DNA of 22,688 nt from Bacteroidales bacterium UBA6828 (GTDB lineage Bacteria > Bacteroidota > Bacteroidia > Bacteroidales > Paludibacteraceae): the NCBI GenBank assembly GCA_002452095.1, contig DKEG01000034.1:1-22688 (forward strand), read 5' to 3'. The position numbers and the translations under genes are program-made. Each line of letters opens with the position of its first letter. Within the stretch, counting starts at the first letter, position 1. Below are positions 1 to 7,576 of the stretch, piece by piece. Under the pieces are notes generated by a model. It did not search any database. It was not told the DNA's origin and worked only from the letters and a program-made list of their open reading frames with translations.

Positions 1-210
1 CCACACCGTGTCGCCTTTTTGCCGGATATAGATACTGTCCTTTTCGTAGGTCTGTATCGTGTCGTGGCGGTAGCGGGTTACTATGCTGTCCCTGTACTCT
101 ATGCTCGGTAGGCACTCGCAGGTCTTGCAACCACGCAGCACCCACGCAAGGAGCAGCACGAGAAACACGCAAGCCAACAGGCGAATGATATGTATCGGGT
201 TGATACGCAT
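1..210 (-). CDS. Spanin-like (Rz-like) membrane/lipoprotein, 3' part outside window
   Basis: The first 70 codons are visible; the gene runs off the left edge. It starts directly after the stop of the preceding gene (TAA then ATG with no gap). The N-terminus has a short basic stretch, a strong hydrophobic segment at about residues 9-26, and a Cys-rich run just after it (RGCKTCEC). A charged region follows with repeated short motifs of the type RDSI, HDTI, KDSI, KGDTVW. Short Bacteroidales phage proteins with an N-terminal membrane anchor or lipobox and repeated DSI/DTV motifs look like Rz-type spanins, which join the inner and outer membranes at lysis. The place at the end of the structural operon agrees. 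Function is inferred from this layout only; another periplasmic anchored protein is possible. Confidence 0.6.
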   Translation of the reverse strand, partial: MRINPIHIIRLLACVFLVLLLAWVLRGCKTCECLPSIEYRDSIVTRYRHDTIQTYEKDSIYIRQKGDTVW

Positions 211-504
211 TTACTCCGCAGGTGTTTCCGTCGTTTCTGCTTCCGCTGCTGCTTTTGCTTTGCGTGCTGCGTCCCGTTGTGCCGCCAACGTCTCCGCCTC
301 TGCGTCCGTGATAACACGATACGTGTCGGGGTACGCATAGCGCAAAGGTAAAGACAGACTACGGTACGAGTGAAAATCCTCTATCGGGTCGCCCTCCGCA
401 TAGTCGGTTATCTGATAGCCCTCCTCTGTACGCAAGAGGAAATACGAAAACGCTTCATCAACGCTCGCTATATGGGGCAATGTGCTTAATTCCTGCCGTG
501 TCAT
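211..504 (-). CDS. Hypothetical 97-aa phage protein after the tail fibre
   Basis: The start codon overlaps the stop of the upstream tail fibre-like gene by four bases (ATGA), so the two are translationally coupled. The N-terminal 65 residues are a mixed alpha/beta-looking region rich in Tyr and acidic residues (DYAEGDPIEDFHSY). The C-terminal third is an Ala/Glu/Arg-rich helix (AAQRDAARKAKAAAEAE) ending in TETPAE, which is probably a solvent-exposed helix. No signal peptide or membrane segment is visible. I do not recognise the family. Proteins of this size after fibre genes are sometimes fibre assembly chaperones or lysis accessories, but nothing here decides between these. Confidence 0.75.
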   Translation of the reverse strand: MTRQELSTLPHIASVDEAFSYFLLRTEEGYQITDYAEGDPIEDFHSYRSLSLPLRYAYPDTYRVITDAEAETLAAQRDAARKAKAAAEAETTETPAE

Positions 505-1868
505 AGTTGTGTCCTTAAATTAAAATGTCCTACTTCTAAATCTTTTTCTTCTCCTCTGGTGGCATATACTATAAAATTTACCGCTTCAGGGGTTATGTTG
601 GCTACTGACTCTTCTGTTGCTTCTCCTATTACACACTGCATATGTGTGATTGTCATCTCTGCGTCCAGTTCGTTGTATCTAAGTCCCTTTATCAGCCATC
701 GTGAGAAATCCTCACCGATGTGTATGCGTATGAAAGAGACGGATACTATACCCTCTTCGCTGTCATACGATTGTATCTCATCGTAGAACTCCACCAGCCA
801 CGGCTTAAAATGCTGTGCGTGAGCGGCTTGTGCATACCCGTCGAACCAGTACTTGGAGAGAATGACAGGGTAGATATTCTCACCCGACAACTGTCTTAAC
901 ATTAAAGAGGCTTCGTCTTCTTTTACAAAATCTTCACTGTTAATGGAGATTTTTATGTATCTGTATATAGCACTGTACAGGTATTTGCACATTTCCTTGC
1001 TCAACAGTTGTCCATCCTGTTTAATCCAGTCTATAGTCATCGGCATTTCGAAGCGGGAACGCTTGATACTTTTCAACGTTTGGAGAGTGGCGAACACCTC
1101 TATGTCGCCATTCAGCACTATTTCAGCCGATGTACCGTCTCCTGTGTGGTACTCCTTATTCCCGACAAAGATATGCGTTTGCTGCTCATCTGTAGTAGTG
1201 CCACTCTTGAATTTACGTTCTGTGAGGAATATGGGGTTGTCACTATTGTCTCTTGCCTCTATGCTTGGGGCTATCAACACAACCGCACCTGCCGAGGTTA
1301 CTTTCGTCTCGGTCTTGGTTACGGTTATACCCTTGCCGCTGAATTTCAGTTCCGACTGGTCGGCTTTCAGACGCAAACCCATAGAGCCGTCGAACTTGAC
1401 AGAAGTTTCATTGGGGTTGGCTTGAAACGCAACTTTATCACTCCCCGGCTGTTTCACTCTGAACCCCGTGTCGTCCATCTTCAGTTCCTGATCTAGACCA
1501 TCTGTCGGGCTTTCGTACTTTATGGATATTTTATTGTCTTCGACCCGGAAATAAGTATTGTTGCCGTTAGGAGAGCGCAATACGGACACTATGTTATCTA
1601 TTAACAACTGACTATCAATACCCCCGCTTGTTATTTGCACGCCACTCAGACTGTTAGTACCATTGCCGTTTCTTGTTTTGAAGACAATGTTGCCTTGGTT
1701 GTCCCGAATATACACATTGCTGCCGTCCGCCTCTACCGAAGTACCACTAGAGTCCCCGATTGAACTGTGGGTATGTACTTTGTCGGCTTTGGTGTTTTCC
1801 AAATCTGAGATTTTGGCGTCAAAAGACGCCGTCTCGGAGAAATTGACTTTTACGTTAATATCTGCCAT
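501..1868 (-). CDS. Tail fibre / receptor-binding-like structural protein (455 aa)
   Basis: The protein starts with a short polar region and then a motif common near the N-terminus of tail fibres and tail appendage proteins (KADKVHTHSSI, residues about 27-37). Residues about 40-240 are low in Cys and rich in Gly, Ser, Asn, Thr and Asp with short alternating strands (SNVYIRDNQGNIVFKTRNG, TYFRVEDNKISIKYE), as in beta-helical or triple-stranded fibre shafts. The last 200 residues look globular, with several aromatic clusters (KYWFDGYAQAAHAQHFKPW), and could be the head or receptor-binding part. It lies after the major tail protein and before small accessory genes. Its base composition is more AT-rich than the capsid genes, as expected of a fast-evolving host-range gene. 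The fibre role is inferred from layout and composition. Confidence 0.65.
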   Translation of the reverse strand: MADINVKVNFSETASFDAKISDLENTKADKVHTHSSIGDSSGTSVEADGSNVYIRDNQGNIVFKTRNGNGTNSLSGVQITSGGIDSQLLIDNIVSVLRSPNGNNTYFRVEDNKISIKYESPTDGLDQELKMDDTGFRVKQPGSDKVAFQANPNETSVKFDGSMGLRLKADQSELKFSGKGITVTKTETKVTSAGAVVLIAPSIEARDNSDNPIFLTERKFKSGTTTDEQQTHIFVGNKEYHTGDGTSAEIVLNGDIEVFATLQTLKSIKRSRFEMPMTIDWIKQDGQLLSKEMCKYLYSAIYRYIKISINSEDFVKEDEASLMLRQLSGENIYPVILSKYWFDGYAQAAHAQHFKPWLVEFYDEIQSYDSEEGIVSVSFIRIHIGEDFSRWLIKGLRYNELDAEMTITHMQCVIGEATEESVANITPEAVNFIVYATRGEEKDLEVGHFNLRTQL

Positions 1869-1870
1869 AG

Positions 1871-2221
1871 TTATGTTTCTTGTTTGATTGGGGTATATAG
1901 AATTTCAATGCCTGTGGTTACGGATTTGATACATTTGTACGAGCCATTGCTGCTGTACACGTAAATATCCATCAGCAAAGCCCCCGACATTTGTTTGGTG
2001 TCTTGGGCGGAGAGCCTGCCGGTATAGAATTTCTTGTCGTTGTTCAATGTGATAGTACCATATCCCGTTGTGGCTGTACTATTAAACTTGGCAATATAAC
2101 TCGTCTGTGTATAGAGATAGACCACAACACCAGCAAACAGCGACCAGTCTTTGGCATCAGTCGGCTGTATCTGTTCTATCTCCAACGAGAAATCTATGCT
2201 CTCGCCTTGGTATCGTATCAT
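1871..2221 (-). CDS. Hypothetical 116-aa tail-region protein
   Basis: I chose the start that gives MIRYQGESIDFSLEI; an upstream in-frame ATG at 2251 would add ten unlikely residues and reach into the hairpin before the gene. The protein looks all-beta, with alternating hydrophobic strands (SIDFSLEI, GVVVYLYT, YGTITLNN, LMDIYVYS) and a KFYTGRLSAQDT stretch. It is two bases upstream of the fibre-like gene and follows the major tail protein. Small beta-sandwich proteins with this opening are frequent in Bacteroidales phages just before the fibre gene, possibly as a baseplate or fibre-attachment domain. No enzyme motif is visible. The role is an inference. Confidence 0.75.
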   Translation of the reverse strand: MIRYQGESIDFSLEIEQIQPTDAKDWSLFAGVVVYLYTQTSYIAKFNSTATTGYGTITLNNDKKFYTGRLSAQDTKQMSGALLMDIYVYSSNGSYKCIKSVTTGIEILYTPIKQET

Positions 2222-2239
2222 AGTGATAATGGTTAGTGA

Positions 2240-2265
2240 GTGCAGGGACACTCAAGCCCCTGCAC
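2240..2265 (-). other. Intercistronic hairpin after the major tail gene
   Basis: An 8-bp perfect inverted repeat (GTGCAGGG ... CCCTGCAC) with a 10-base loop lies in the 55-base gap between the major tail protein gene and the next gene. No T-run follows it on the minus strand, so it is not a classic terminator. It may be an mRNA 3'-end stabiliser or processing site for the highly expressed tail-tube message. Confidence 0.6.
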
Positions 2266-2276
2266 CCGAATGAGTA

Positions 2277-2828
2277 TCAATCGCCAGAGACCTCGAAGCA
2301 GCGCAAGAGGGTTGCAATAGGTGCTTTCGGGGTTTTGACGGGTTTATTCTTCGTGCGGAATTTGAGTTCTACGTTCCACGTTACCTCGCTGTCCGTTCCC
2401 TCCTCTACGGGTTCGGTGGCTTTGAGGCTGACCTCTTGGTCGGTGTAGTGGAAAAGCGTGTCGGTACAATAGCCCACGTTCCACGTTTTCTTTTCGGCTG
2501 CCTCGTAGAACTCGCTATTGGCTGCGTATGCTGGGTCGTTGATAGTGAGCGTATAGTCGTAGCCCAGCAGACGCTCGGATTTGTCGCCGAAGCCGTCGGA
2601 GGTGATAGCCGAACCGCCATCGCTCGAACCTCGCACATTCGGAATGACAATGATATTGCCCGCCTCGACTAGTTTGGTAAACGATTCGAGTTCGAGGGGA
2701 ATGGTGATTTTCGTACCCTGCTCAATGAGCATAAGCGTACGGATACGCCCCATCTCCACCTCTTGGCAGGCTGCACACTGGTGGATAAGCGATTTACCCG
2801 TGCTGTCGCAATCTTTGTAGGTAATCAT
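2277..2828 (-). CDS. Major tail (tube) protein-like
   Basis: This 183-aa protein lies right after the tail-terminator-like gene, the usual slot of the tail tube protein. The sequence has an N-terminal CAACQEVEMGRIRTLMLIEQG stretch, a long beta-rich middle with a Gly/Ser-rich loop (NVRGSSDGGSAITSDGFGD), and a second half with paired strands (YDYTLTINDPAY, EVTWNVELKFRTKNKP). The length suits a siphovirus tube protein, and the beta-sandwich look and acidic loops fit. The following intercistronic hairpin fits a highly expressed gene. No close family signature can be named from sequence alone, so the call rests mainly on synteny and fold-like pattern. Confidence 0.6.
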   Translation of the reverse strand: MITYKDCDSTGKSLIHQCAACQEVEMGRIRTLMLIEQGTKITIPLELESFTKLVEAGNIIVIPNVRGSSDGGSAITSDGFGDKSERLLGYDYTLTINDPAYAANSEFYEAAEKKTWNVGYCTDTLFHYTDQEVSLKATEPVEEGTDSEVTWNVELKFRTKNKPVKTPKAPIATLLRCFEVSGD

Positions 2829-2843
2829 AATGGTATGGTGTTT

Positions 2844-3383
2844 TTAGTTGCACGTTCTGCGTGCGGTGATTATTTTGTAATTGATACGGAATAGAAAGAT
2901 ATTCGGCTGCAAGAAAAACGGAATGCCGCTATACTCCCCGAGAAACACCTGTTTTCTGTCGAATGAGACACTTTTTACCACGCAATAGGCACTTGTGCCA
3001 CCCTGCTTGCATTGCAGGCTTTGAATGGTATGTGTGATGTTCTCCTCCAATCTGCAAGCGGGAATGACGCTGCACACTCCATAGACCAGCATAGACATAT
3101 CGCTCTCCTCGGTGTAAGCAATGGTATCACCATAGCCGCTATTGGTTGCCCCCGTGTAGGTCTTTCCATTCAGTCGGTGGTAGAAACTGACGGGGTAGCG
3201 GTCATCGAACAAGTCGCAATCTATCTCCCCATACTCGTCTATAATAGCAGGGCGTATCTGCTCCTCGCCGTTTGCCTCGTTGATAATAGCAGGCTCGGCT
3301 ATGCCGTGGGCGTTGCTGCGTATGCCTTGGCAATCAAGGAATGCCGATGCGGCTTCGTTGATAGCGTTAATGATTTGCTCCAT
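2844..3383 (-). CDS. Tail terminator-like protein (179 aa)
   Basis: The gene overlaps the end of the preceding head-completion gene by 17 bases and precedes the major tail protein gene, which is the usual place of the tail terminator (lambda gpU-like role: it ends tail-tube growth and joins tail to head). It begins with an amphipathic helix (MEQIINAINEAASAFLDC). A polar region with an IINEANGEEQIRPAIIDEYGE stretch follows, then alternating strands (AYCVVKSVSFDRKQVFLGEY, NIFLFRINYKI). That helix-then-beta layout is common in tail terminator proteins. No catalytic motif is visible. Function is inferred from position and fold pattern. Confidence 0.55.
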   Translation of the reverse strand: MEQIINAINEAASAFLDCQGIRSNAHGIAEPAIINEANGEEQIRPAIIDEYGEIDCDLFDDRYPVSFYHRLNGKTYTGATNSGYGDTIAYTEESDMSMLVYGVCSVIPACRLEENITHTIQSLQCKQGGTSAYCVVKSVSFDRKQVFLGEYSGIPFFLQPNIFLFRINYKIITARRTCN

Positions 3384-3822
3384 TGAGATGTTGGTTTATG
3401 TAGTTCTTGCCAATCTGTATGCAGGTGTTCCGTTCCTCAGTAGTGGGCGAAAAGATTTTGCGCTTGTAGGTCTCCTCGCACCAGCGGGCTTTCTGTAACT
3501 GCTCGGCGGTGGCGTAACCTATACCCGTGCCGTTCTCCAACGGATAAAGCACCATAGCGTTCTCCATTGTGCGGGTGAGCGAAAGCACAACCTTACTCCC
3601 CTCGGTGCGTCCGTACTTGGGGCGCACATAGCGGAGATAGCCTTGGGAATACGTGCCGATAGGTCTGCCGTCCGCTGCCAGTCCGTCCACGTGGATACGC
3701 CTACGCATTTGAGCCATAAGAGTAGAGGCTTGCAACCGCGTCATCTTGCTTATATCCATTGCGGACAACTGCTTGATAACATTGTCGCATACCTCGGTGA
3801 TATTACTCTTAATCTCAATCAT
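3367..3822 (-). CDS. Head-tail connector / virion morphogenesis-like protein (151 aa)
   Basis: The start overlaps the stop of the previous gene by four bases (ATGA). An N-terminal helical region is followed by a basic segment (MAQMRRRIHVDGLAADGRPIGTYSQGY). The central DGRPIGTYS motif and a later GTGIGYATAEQLQKARWCEETY region resemble the phage virion morphogenesis / HK97 gp10-like proteins seen in many Bacteroidales prophages, where the GIGY...A...A pattern precedes a final helix. Such proteins complete the head-tail joint. Its place between the adaptor-like and tail-terminator-like genes agrees. Recognition is by pattern, not by search. Confidence 0.65.
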   Translation of the reverse strand: MIEIKSNITEVCDNVIKQLSAMDISKMTRLQASTLMAQMRRRIHVDGLAADGRPIGTYSQGYLRYVRPKYGRTEGSKVVLSLTRTMENAMVLYPLENGTGIGYATAEQLQKARWCEETYKRKIFSPTTEERNTCIQIGKNYINQHLNGANH

Positions 3823-4349
3823 AGAATAGGCGGAATGGTGCGTATTACGTCTTTTTCGTCGGGCTGCTCGCAGGGTGTCTCAAAACAGGGCGAGTTGTGA
3901 ATGTCTATGCCTCGTACCGCCACCTCCAACTCCCGCTCGAACTGCTCCTCGAAATAGGTGCGTATATCACGGGCTTTGCCGTGGTCGAGGGATGTGTATG
4001 TGTTTTGGCGGCTGCTTGTCTGCCGTGTGTACATCACCTCCGCACCCATAAGATACCAAAGGGCGGTGGAGAGCAGTTCACGGTTGTTGCAGATGAGGCA
4101 CTCGCACTTGCTGACATCGTTCAGCGAGTGGCATTTGTTTACCTCACGGATAAACATCGTGCGGAACTTGTATATCGCCCGCTTTTCGATGTCCGTCCAA
4201 AGGTCATCGGCGTCCTGCTCGGAGTGCGTCAAACGTTCGATATTTGCGTACGATATATCGGGCAAGGCATCGACATACAGCCCACTCTCGGCAGGCTGTT
4301 TGTCGTATGCGCTCGATAAACCGATATAGCCGAATAAGCAATCTATCAT
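3819..4349 (-). CDS. Head-tail adaptor-like protein (176 aa)
   Basis: It starts three bases after the major capsid gene, the usual slot for the adaptor (HK97 gp6 / SPP1 gp15 type) that docks on the portal ring. The protein is mostly helical, with a DLWTDIEKRAIYKFRTMFIREVNKC helix, a KCECLICNN cluster, and a long acidic helix near the C-terminus. The Cys residues at CECLIC could bind a metal or be structural; this is not a usual adaptor feature. The C-terminus (EKDVIRTIPPIL) is Pro/Ile rich. The function is inferred from position and helical character. Confidence 0.55.
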   Translation of the reverse strand: MIDCLFGYIGLSSAYDKQPAESGLYVDALPDISYANIERLTHSEQDADDLWTDIEKRAIYKFRTMFIREVNKCHSLNDVSKCECLICNNRELLSTALWYLMGAEVMYTRQTSSRQNTYTSLDHGKARDIRTYFEEQFERELEVAVRGIDIHNSPCFETPCEQPDEKDVIRTIPPIL

Positions 4350-4352
4350 AGG

Positions 4353-5471
4353 TTACGCTTGTGCCTTGGTGGTGAATACAGCATTAGCGGCTGGTGCTAC
4401 GGTCTGCACTGCGTCCACATCGGTTGCCACGTAATGGAGCGAACCGTTCATACCGTTGAGACGATCGGTTTCGGCGAAAGCGTCAGTCGGTGCGTTGAAC
4501 AGAGCATAGTTCTTGGAGATGAGCAATATCCAACCTCTACCGTGGTCTTCCGTGGGGCAGTCCTCGTATTTGAGTTGTGCATCGAAAGTGATAGGTAGCA
4601 CTTTGTCGCCCACCTGCAACGGCATAGGCAGCGTAAAGAATATAGAGCCGCCCTTTTCGCCTGCAAACGAACCGACATTCTTATTCCAGTCCACGATACC
4701 GATCATACCCTTGGCGAACACACCAAAGTGGTCTGCACCCCAGATAGTAGCGGCTTTCGGGTCGTAGTATGCATTGAGTGGCAGGCTGGCGATACCGCTT
4801 GCGTCCACGCCGTTCTTGATACGCTGGTAGATGTCGTACTGCGTTACCTTTCCGCTGCCGCAGATAAGCAGGTCGTCGGCAATCTCATTCGCCTGTGCGT
4901 CTGCAAGCAGTTGCACGTAGCCATTGTTCAGTCCTGCGGTTGCACCGAGGGCTATGGTCTGTGCCGTGCTTTTGCCGTAGGCGATGTTCTTGCCCCATTT
5001 GCTGTTCTGTGCGGTTACGAGGTTGGTATCCATCTTTTGGAGCAGTCCGTTAATCTTCACACGGAGCGTCTCGTACAACGCACGCATAAGCGGTGCGGAC
5101 GGCGTACCTGCTGCAAGGGTCTGACTTGCCTCCTCCTGGTACTTGCGCATATCCTCGTCGGAGATAAAGATACCGATTTTGGAGAACTGCGTATTCGGAA
5201 TGGTCGTTTCTTTCCATTCGGGCTTGATAGAGATTTCGCAATCGTCCGTACTCGATACCTCGCTCTCTACGCCACGCTGCATATAGCGTACTTTGATGTC
5301 GCGGGTATGCCCTGCACGTAGGTCGGCAAGGTTGTTGATGTCCGTGGCTGCGTTGTTCTCATAGAGCATACGCAGGAAACCCACGGGGGTGATTTTGGTC
5401 TGCGGGTCGTTGAGACCTGCAATAAGATTGATGTTAATGAGCAGAGCATTAACAAAACCTACAAGGTTCAT
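4353..5471 (-). CDS. Major capsid protein (HK97-fold-like, 372 aa)
   Basis: It follows the coiled-coil scaffold gene by 24 bases and precedes the adaptor-like gene. Its size is right for an HK97-type shell protein processed or assembled with a separate scaffold. Features that fit are an extended N-terminal arm, a long helix around residues 105-150 (DEDMRKYQEE... LMRALYETLRVKINGLLQKM) like the HK97 spine helix, a Gly-rich middle, and a C-terminal beta-rich part with Pro-Leu-Gln-Val strands (LPMPLQVGDKVLPITFD). I see no protease gene next to it and no obvious cleavable delta domain, so maturation probably relies on the scaffold. The capsid role is inferred from length, synteny and layout. Confidence 0.8.
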   Translation of the reverse strand: MNLVGFVNALLININLIAGLNDPQTKITPVGFLRMLYENNAATDINNLADLRAGHTRDIKVRYMQRGVESEVSSTDDCEISIKPEWKETTIPNTQFSKIGIFISDEDMRKYQEEASQTLAAGTPSAPLMRALYETLRVKINGLLQKMDTNLVTAQNSKWGKNIAYGKSTAQTIALGATAGLNNGYVQLLADAQANEIADDLLICGSGKVTQYDIYQRIKNGVDASGIASLPLNAYYDPKAATIWGADHFGVFAKGMIGIVDWNKNVGSFAGEKGGSIFFTLPMPLQVGDKVLPITFDAQLKYEDCPTEDHGRGWILLISKNYALFNAPTDAFAETDRLNGMNGSLHYVATDVDAVQTVAPAANAVFTTKAQA

Positions 5472-5495
5472 AGTGTTCCTTTCTGTTTGGGTGGT

Positions 5496-6347
5496 TTAAC
5501 TTAATTTTGCCGCCTCCATTGCGGATTGGAAAGCAGAGGTTATCTGCGCTCCTCCCGCAGGCGGGGGCGTGGGGACTGCTATCCGTTGCCCTGCTCCGTT
5601 GGAAACCTCCAAAAGATGGTTGTCCGCAAGCAGGCGGTCGGTGTAGTCCTTAAATGAAACGGGTTTGTAGCCTGCGTCCACATAGTCCATCGTCGGGTTG
5701 TCCACCTGCTTAAGACGGAGTGTGCCGTTATCATTGACGATGACTGCCTTGCTGGCTTTGAGAGCCTCATCAAGGAGCGTGTGCGCTGTGAGAACGGATA
5801 CACGGCGGTCGAGGGTCTTGTTGGCGTAGTTCTTGCTACCGAGTTCGAAATCTACCAGCATACGGAGTTGCTCGGCGGCGTGTGCTTTGTTCAACTCGTC
5901 TATCTTGGCGTTGTTGGCGTCGGTAGTGCTGGCAAGTTGGCTTTGCAGGTCGGAGAGCGACTTTTGCAGTTTGGCGATTTCGGCTTTGCTCTCTTTGTCG
6001 CCCGCTTTGGTGTTGGCTTCTGCAAGTCGGCGTGCAAGTTCCGTTTCAAGGATTGCGGCTTTCTTGTAGGTGCTTTTCTCGGCTGCCATAGCGTCCGTGA
6101 TACCATATTTCTCGGCGAGAATACGGAATTGGTCGTCCACTGCATTGAGAATGGTGGGCTTGAAATGGTTCAAGAGAGCGGGGTTGTTTTTCGCTCCGTC
6201 GAGCGACATCAGCCCCGTATTGAATTGGCTTGCCAACTCATCGGGGATCTCGGTTGTTCCTACTTTGGCAATAAGCGTTGCCAGTTCGGCATTGTCTTGC
6301 AGCCCGATTTTGGCTGCCTGTTGGGTGAAAAAATCTTTCAGTTGCAT
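5496..6347 (-). CDS. Capsid scaffolding protein (283 aa)
   Basis: The gene lies directly before the major capsid gene and starts two bases after the queC stop. The centre (residues about 90-160) is a long, highly charged heptad-like helix (ETELARRLAEANTKAGDKES, KLQKSLSDLQSQLA), the mark of a coiled-coil scaffold. The N-terminus (MQLKDFFTQQAAKIGLQDN) and the C-terminus (PTPPPAGG followed by an amphipathic ITSAFQSAMEAAKLS helix) fit scaffold ends; in known systems the C-terminal helix binds the coat protein. There is no Ser-His-Asp protease signature, so it appears to be a pure scaffold and not a protease fusion. The role follows from composition and position. Confidence 0.75.
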   Translation of the reverse strand: MQLKDFFTQQAAKIGLQDNAELATLIAKVGTTEIPDELASQFNTGLMSLDGAKNNPALLNHFKPTILNAVDDQFRILAEKYGITDAMAAEKSTYKKAAILETELARRLAEANTKAGDKESKAEIAKLQKSLSDLQSQLASTTDANNAKIDELNKAHAAEQLRMLVDFELGSKNYANKTLDRRVSVLTAHTLLDEALKASKAVIVNDNGTLRLKQVDNPTMDYVDAGYKPVSFKDYTDRLLADNHLLEVSNGAGQRIAVPTPPPAGGAQITSAFQSAMEAAKLS

Positions 6348-6349
6348 AG

Positions 6350-7006
6350 TTATTCTTCGTATATGGTGGTGTCGTTGATACCTGCCTCTCGGAGTGCTTC
6401 ACGGCGTTCTGTACACGTACCGCATTTGCCACAATGTACCTCTCCGCCTTTGTAGCAACTCCACGTTTCGGAATAGTCGATACCGAGTGCTTTGCCGTGG
6501 CGGGCGATGTCGGCTTTGGTGAGGTTGGTGTATGGAGTAAACAGACGCACGCCCTCATAAGTGCCTGCCGATACGGCTTTATCCATAGCGTCCACAAAAG
6601 CGGGACGACAGTCGGGATAGATAGTGTGGTCGCCTGCGTGGTTGGCAAGCATAATCTGTTTCAGACCTTGATTATCCGCCATACCCGCTGCGATAGCCAG
6701 CATAATACCATTGCGAAACGGCACTACCGTGGAACGCATATTCTCGTCATCGTAGTTACCCTCGGGAACTGCGTCTGCACCCTCTAACAATGAGGAATGG
6801 AAATACTGACGGATAAAATCCAAAGGAATGACCACGTGCGGAATACCCAAACGCTCACAGTGCATTTTTGCAAAAGCCAGTTCTTTCTCGTTATGGTTGC
6901 TGCCATAATTGAAACTCAATGCCAGTGCAATACGCTCTTTGTATTCATAAAGCATTGTGGTCGAATCCAGTCCGCCCGACAATACGATAATGCTATCCTT
7001 ACTCAT
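6350..7006 (-). CDS. queC: 7-cyano-7-deazaguanine (preQ0) synthase QueC
   Basis: QueC turns 7-carboxy-7-deazaguanine into preQ0 using ATP and ammonia, the last step to the precursor of queuosine in tRNA and of deazaguanine DNA modifications. I chose the start at MSKDSIIVLSGGLDST because the PP-loop SGGLDST (residues 10-16) must lie near the N-terminus; the longer frame upstream is low-complexity sequence overlapping the previous gene. Other family marks are present: VVPFRN (94-99), HAGDHTIYPDCR (123-134), and four zinc ligands Cys184, Cys192, Cys195 and Cys198 (WSCYKGGEVHCGKCGTC). The length of 218 aa is normal, and all key residues are intact. It is odd that a metabolic enzyme sits between a coiled-coil protein and the scaffold. 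No queD, queE, folE or dpdA is visible in this window. Confidence 0.95.
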   Translation of the reverse strand: MSKDSIIVLSGGLDSTTMLYEYKERIALALSFNYGSNHNEKELAFAKMHCERLGIPHVVIPLDFIRQYFHSSLLEGADAVPEGNYDDENMRSTVVPFRNGIMLAIAAGMADNQGLKQIMLANHAGDHTIYPDCRPAFVDAMDKAVSAGTYEGVRLFTPYTNLTKADIARHGKALGIDYSETWSCYKGGEVHCGKCGTCTERREALREAGINDTTIYEE

Positions 7007-7340
7007 CGTCTTTGGTTGTTTTGCGGGTGGAGGGTTTGGCGGCACGGAGCGCAGCGAGTTCCTCTTTGAGAGTGGCGTTCTCGGCTTGCAGGGTGGCAAG
7101 TTCCTGTTCGAGGTCGGCAATACGTGCGTCCTGCTCGGTGGCGTGGACTTGTGCTGCCGCCTGTGCCTGTTCGGCGTTATACTGCGGACGGAGTTCGGGG
7201 AATGCTTCGAGTACCTCCTCTTCGGTAGGTTGCTCTACTTTCGCACCCTGCGAGAGGTAAAAATCTCGGTTGGTCGCCAGCAGAATGACCGCTTGCGGCT
7301 CGTCCTGTGGAGTTACTTTGATGTAGCGTTTGAGGTTCAT
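6999..7340 (-). CDS. Hypothetical coiled-coil protein (113 aa), first gene of the capsid operon
   Basis: The start at 7340 (MNLKRYIKVTPQDEPQAV) lies about 30 bases downstream of a perfect minus-strand promoter; an earlier in-frame ATG at 7409 lies in that promoter and cannot be the start. The first 55 residues look globular (strands, then TEEEVLEAFPEL). Residues about 70-105 are a strong heptad coiled coil (ARIADLEQELATLQAENATL), ending in a basic then acidic tail (KPSTRKTTKDDE). Its last eight bases overlap the queC start, so translation of the two is probably coupled. I do not recognise the family; a capsid assembly or scaffold helper is possible from position. Confidence 0.75.
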   Translation of the reverse strand: MNLKRYIKVTPQDEPQAVILLATNRDFYLSQGAKVEQPTEEEVLEAFPELRPQYNAEQAQAAAQVHATEQDARIADLEQELATLQAENATLKEELAALRAAKPSTRKTTKDDE

Positions 7341-7378
7341 AGCGTGTATGTATGAATGGTTATTGTTTAATATCCGTG

Positions 7379-7410
7379 CAAAGATACGTATATTTTTGAT
7401 AATACACAAA
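7379..7410 (-). promoter_or_regulatory. Bacteroidetes promoter of the capsid/queC operon
   Basis: On the minus strand TTTG (7407-7410), 20 bases, then TATCTTTG (7379-7386) match the Bacteroidetes -33/-7 consensus exactly. The first start codon is at 7340. The element matches the terminase-operon promoter at 20636-20667 with only three differences over 39 bases, including the spacer, so the two are probably one duplicated or co-regulated promoter type. Confidence 0.85.
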
Positions 7411-7531
7411 TAATTTAGTATGATTATTTTGTATTTAGTTATTTTCCTACCATTTAAGATAATAATACGCTCAAGGCAATACTGCCTCTTTAATTAATCG
7501 TGCGTAAAATACATTTTTATAGTTGGTTACG

Positions 7532-7563
7532 TTTGGAGATGTGAGAAAAAAGTCGTAATTTTG
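7532..7563 (+). promoter_or_regulatory. Plus-strand Bacteroidetes promoter for a candidate small RNA
   Basis: TTTG (7532-7535), exactly 20 bases, then TAATTTTG (7556-7563): a perfect -33/-7 pair on the strand opposite to all protein genes. Transcription would start near 7570 and run toward the end of the MuF gene. A strong hairpin with a T-run on the same strand follows at 7682-7711, which makes the promoter credible. Confidence 0.75.
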
Positions 7564-7576
7564 CGGCAGATAACAA

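Noticed and set aside
4728..5321. A 197-codon open frame on the plus strand
   Set aside because: Antisense to the major capsid gene; no domain pattern and no promoter.
7007..7120. An upstream extension of QueC by 38 residues
   Set aside because: It overlaps the coiled-coil gene by over 100 bases and consists of Pro/Ser/Arg-rich sequence; family members begin just before the PP-loop.
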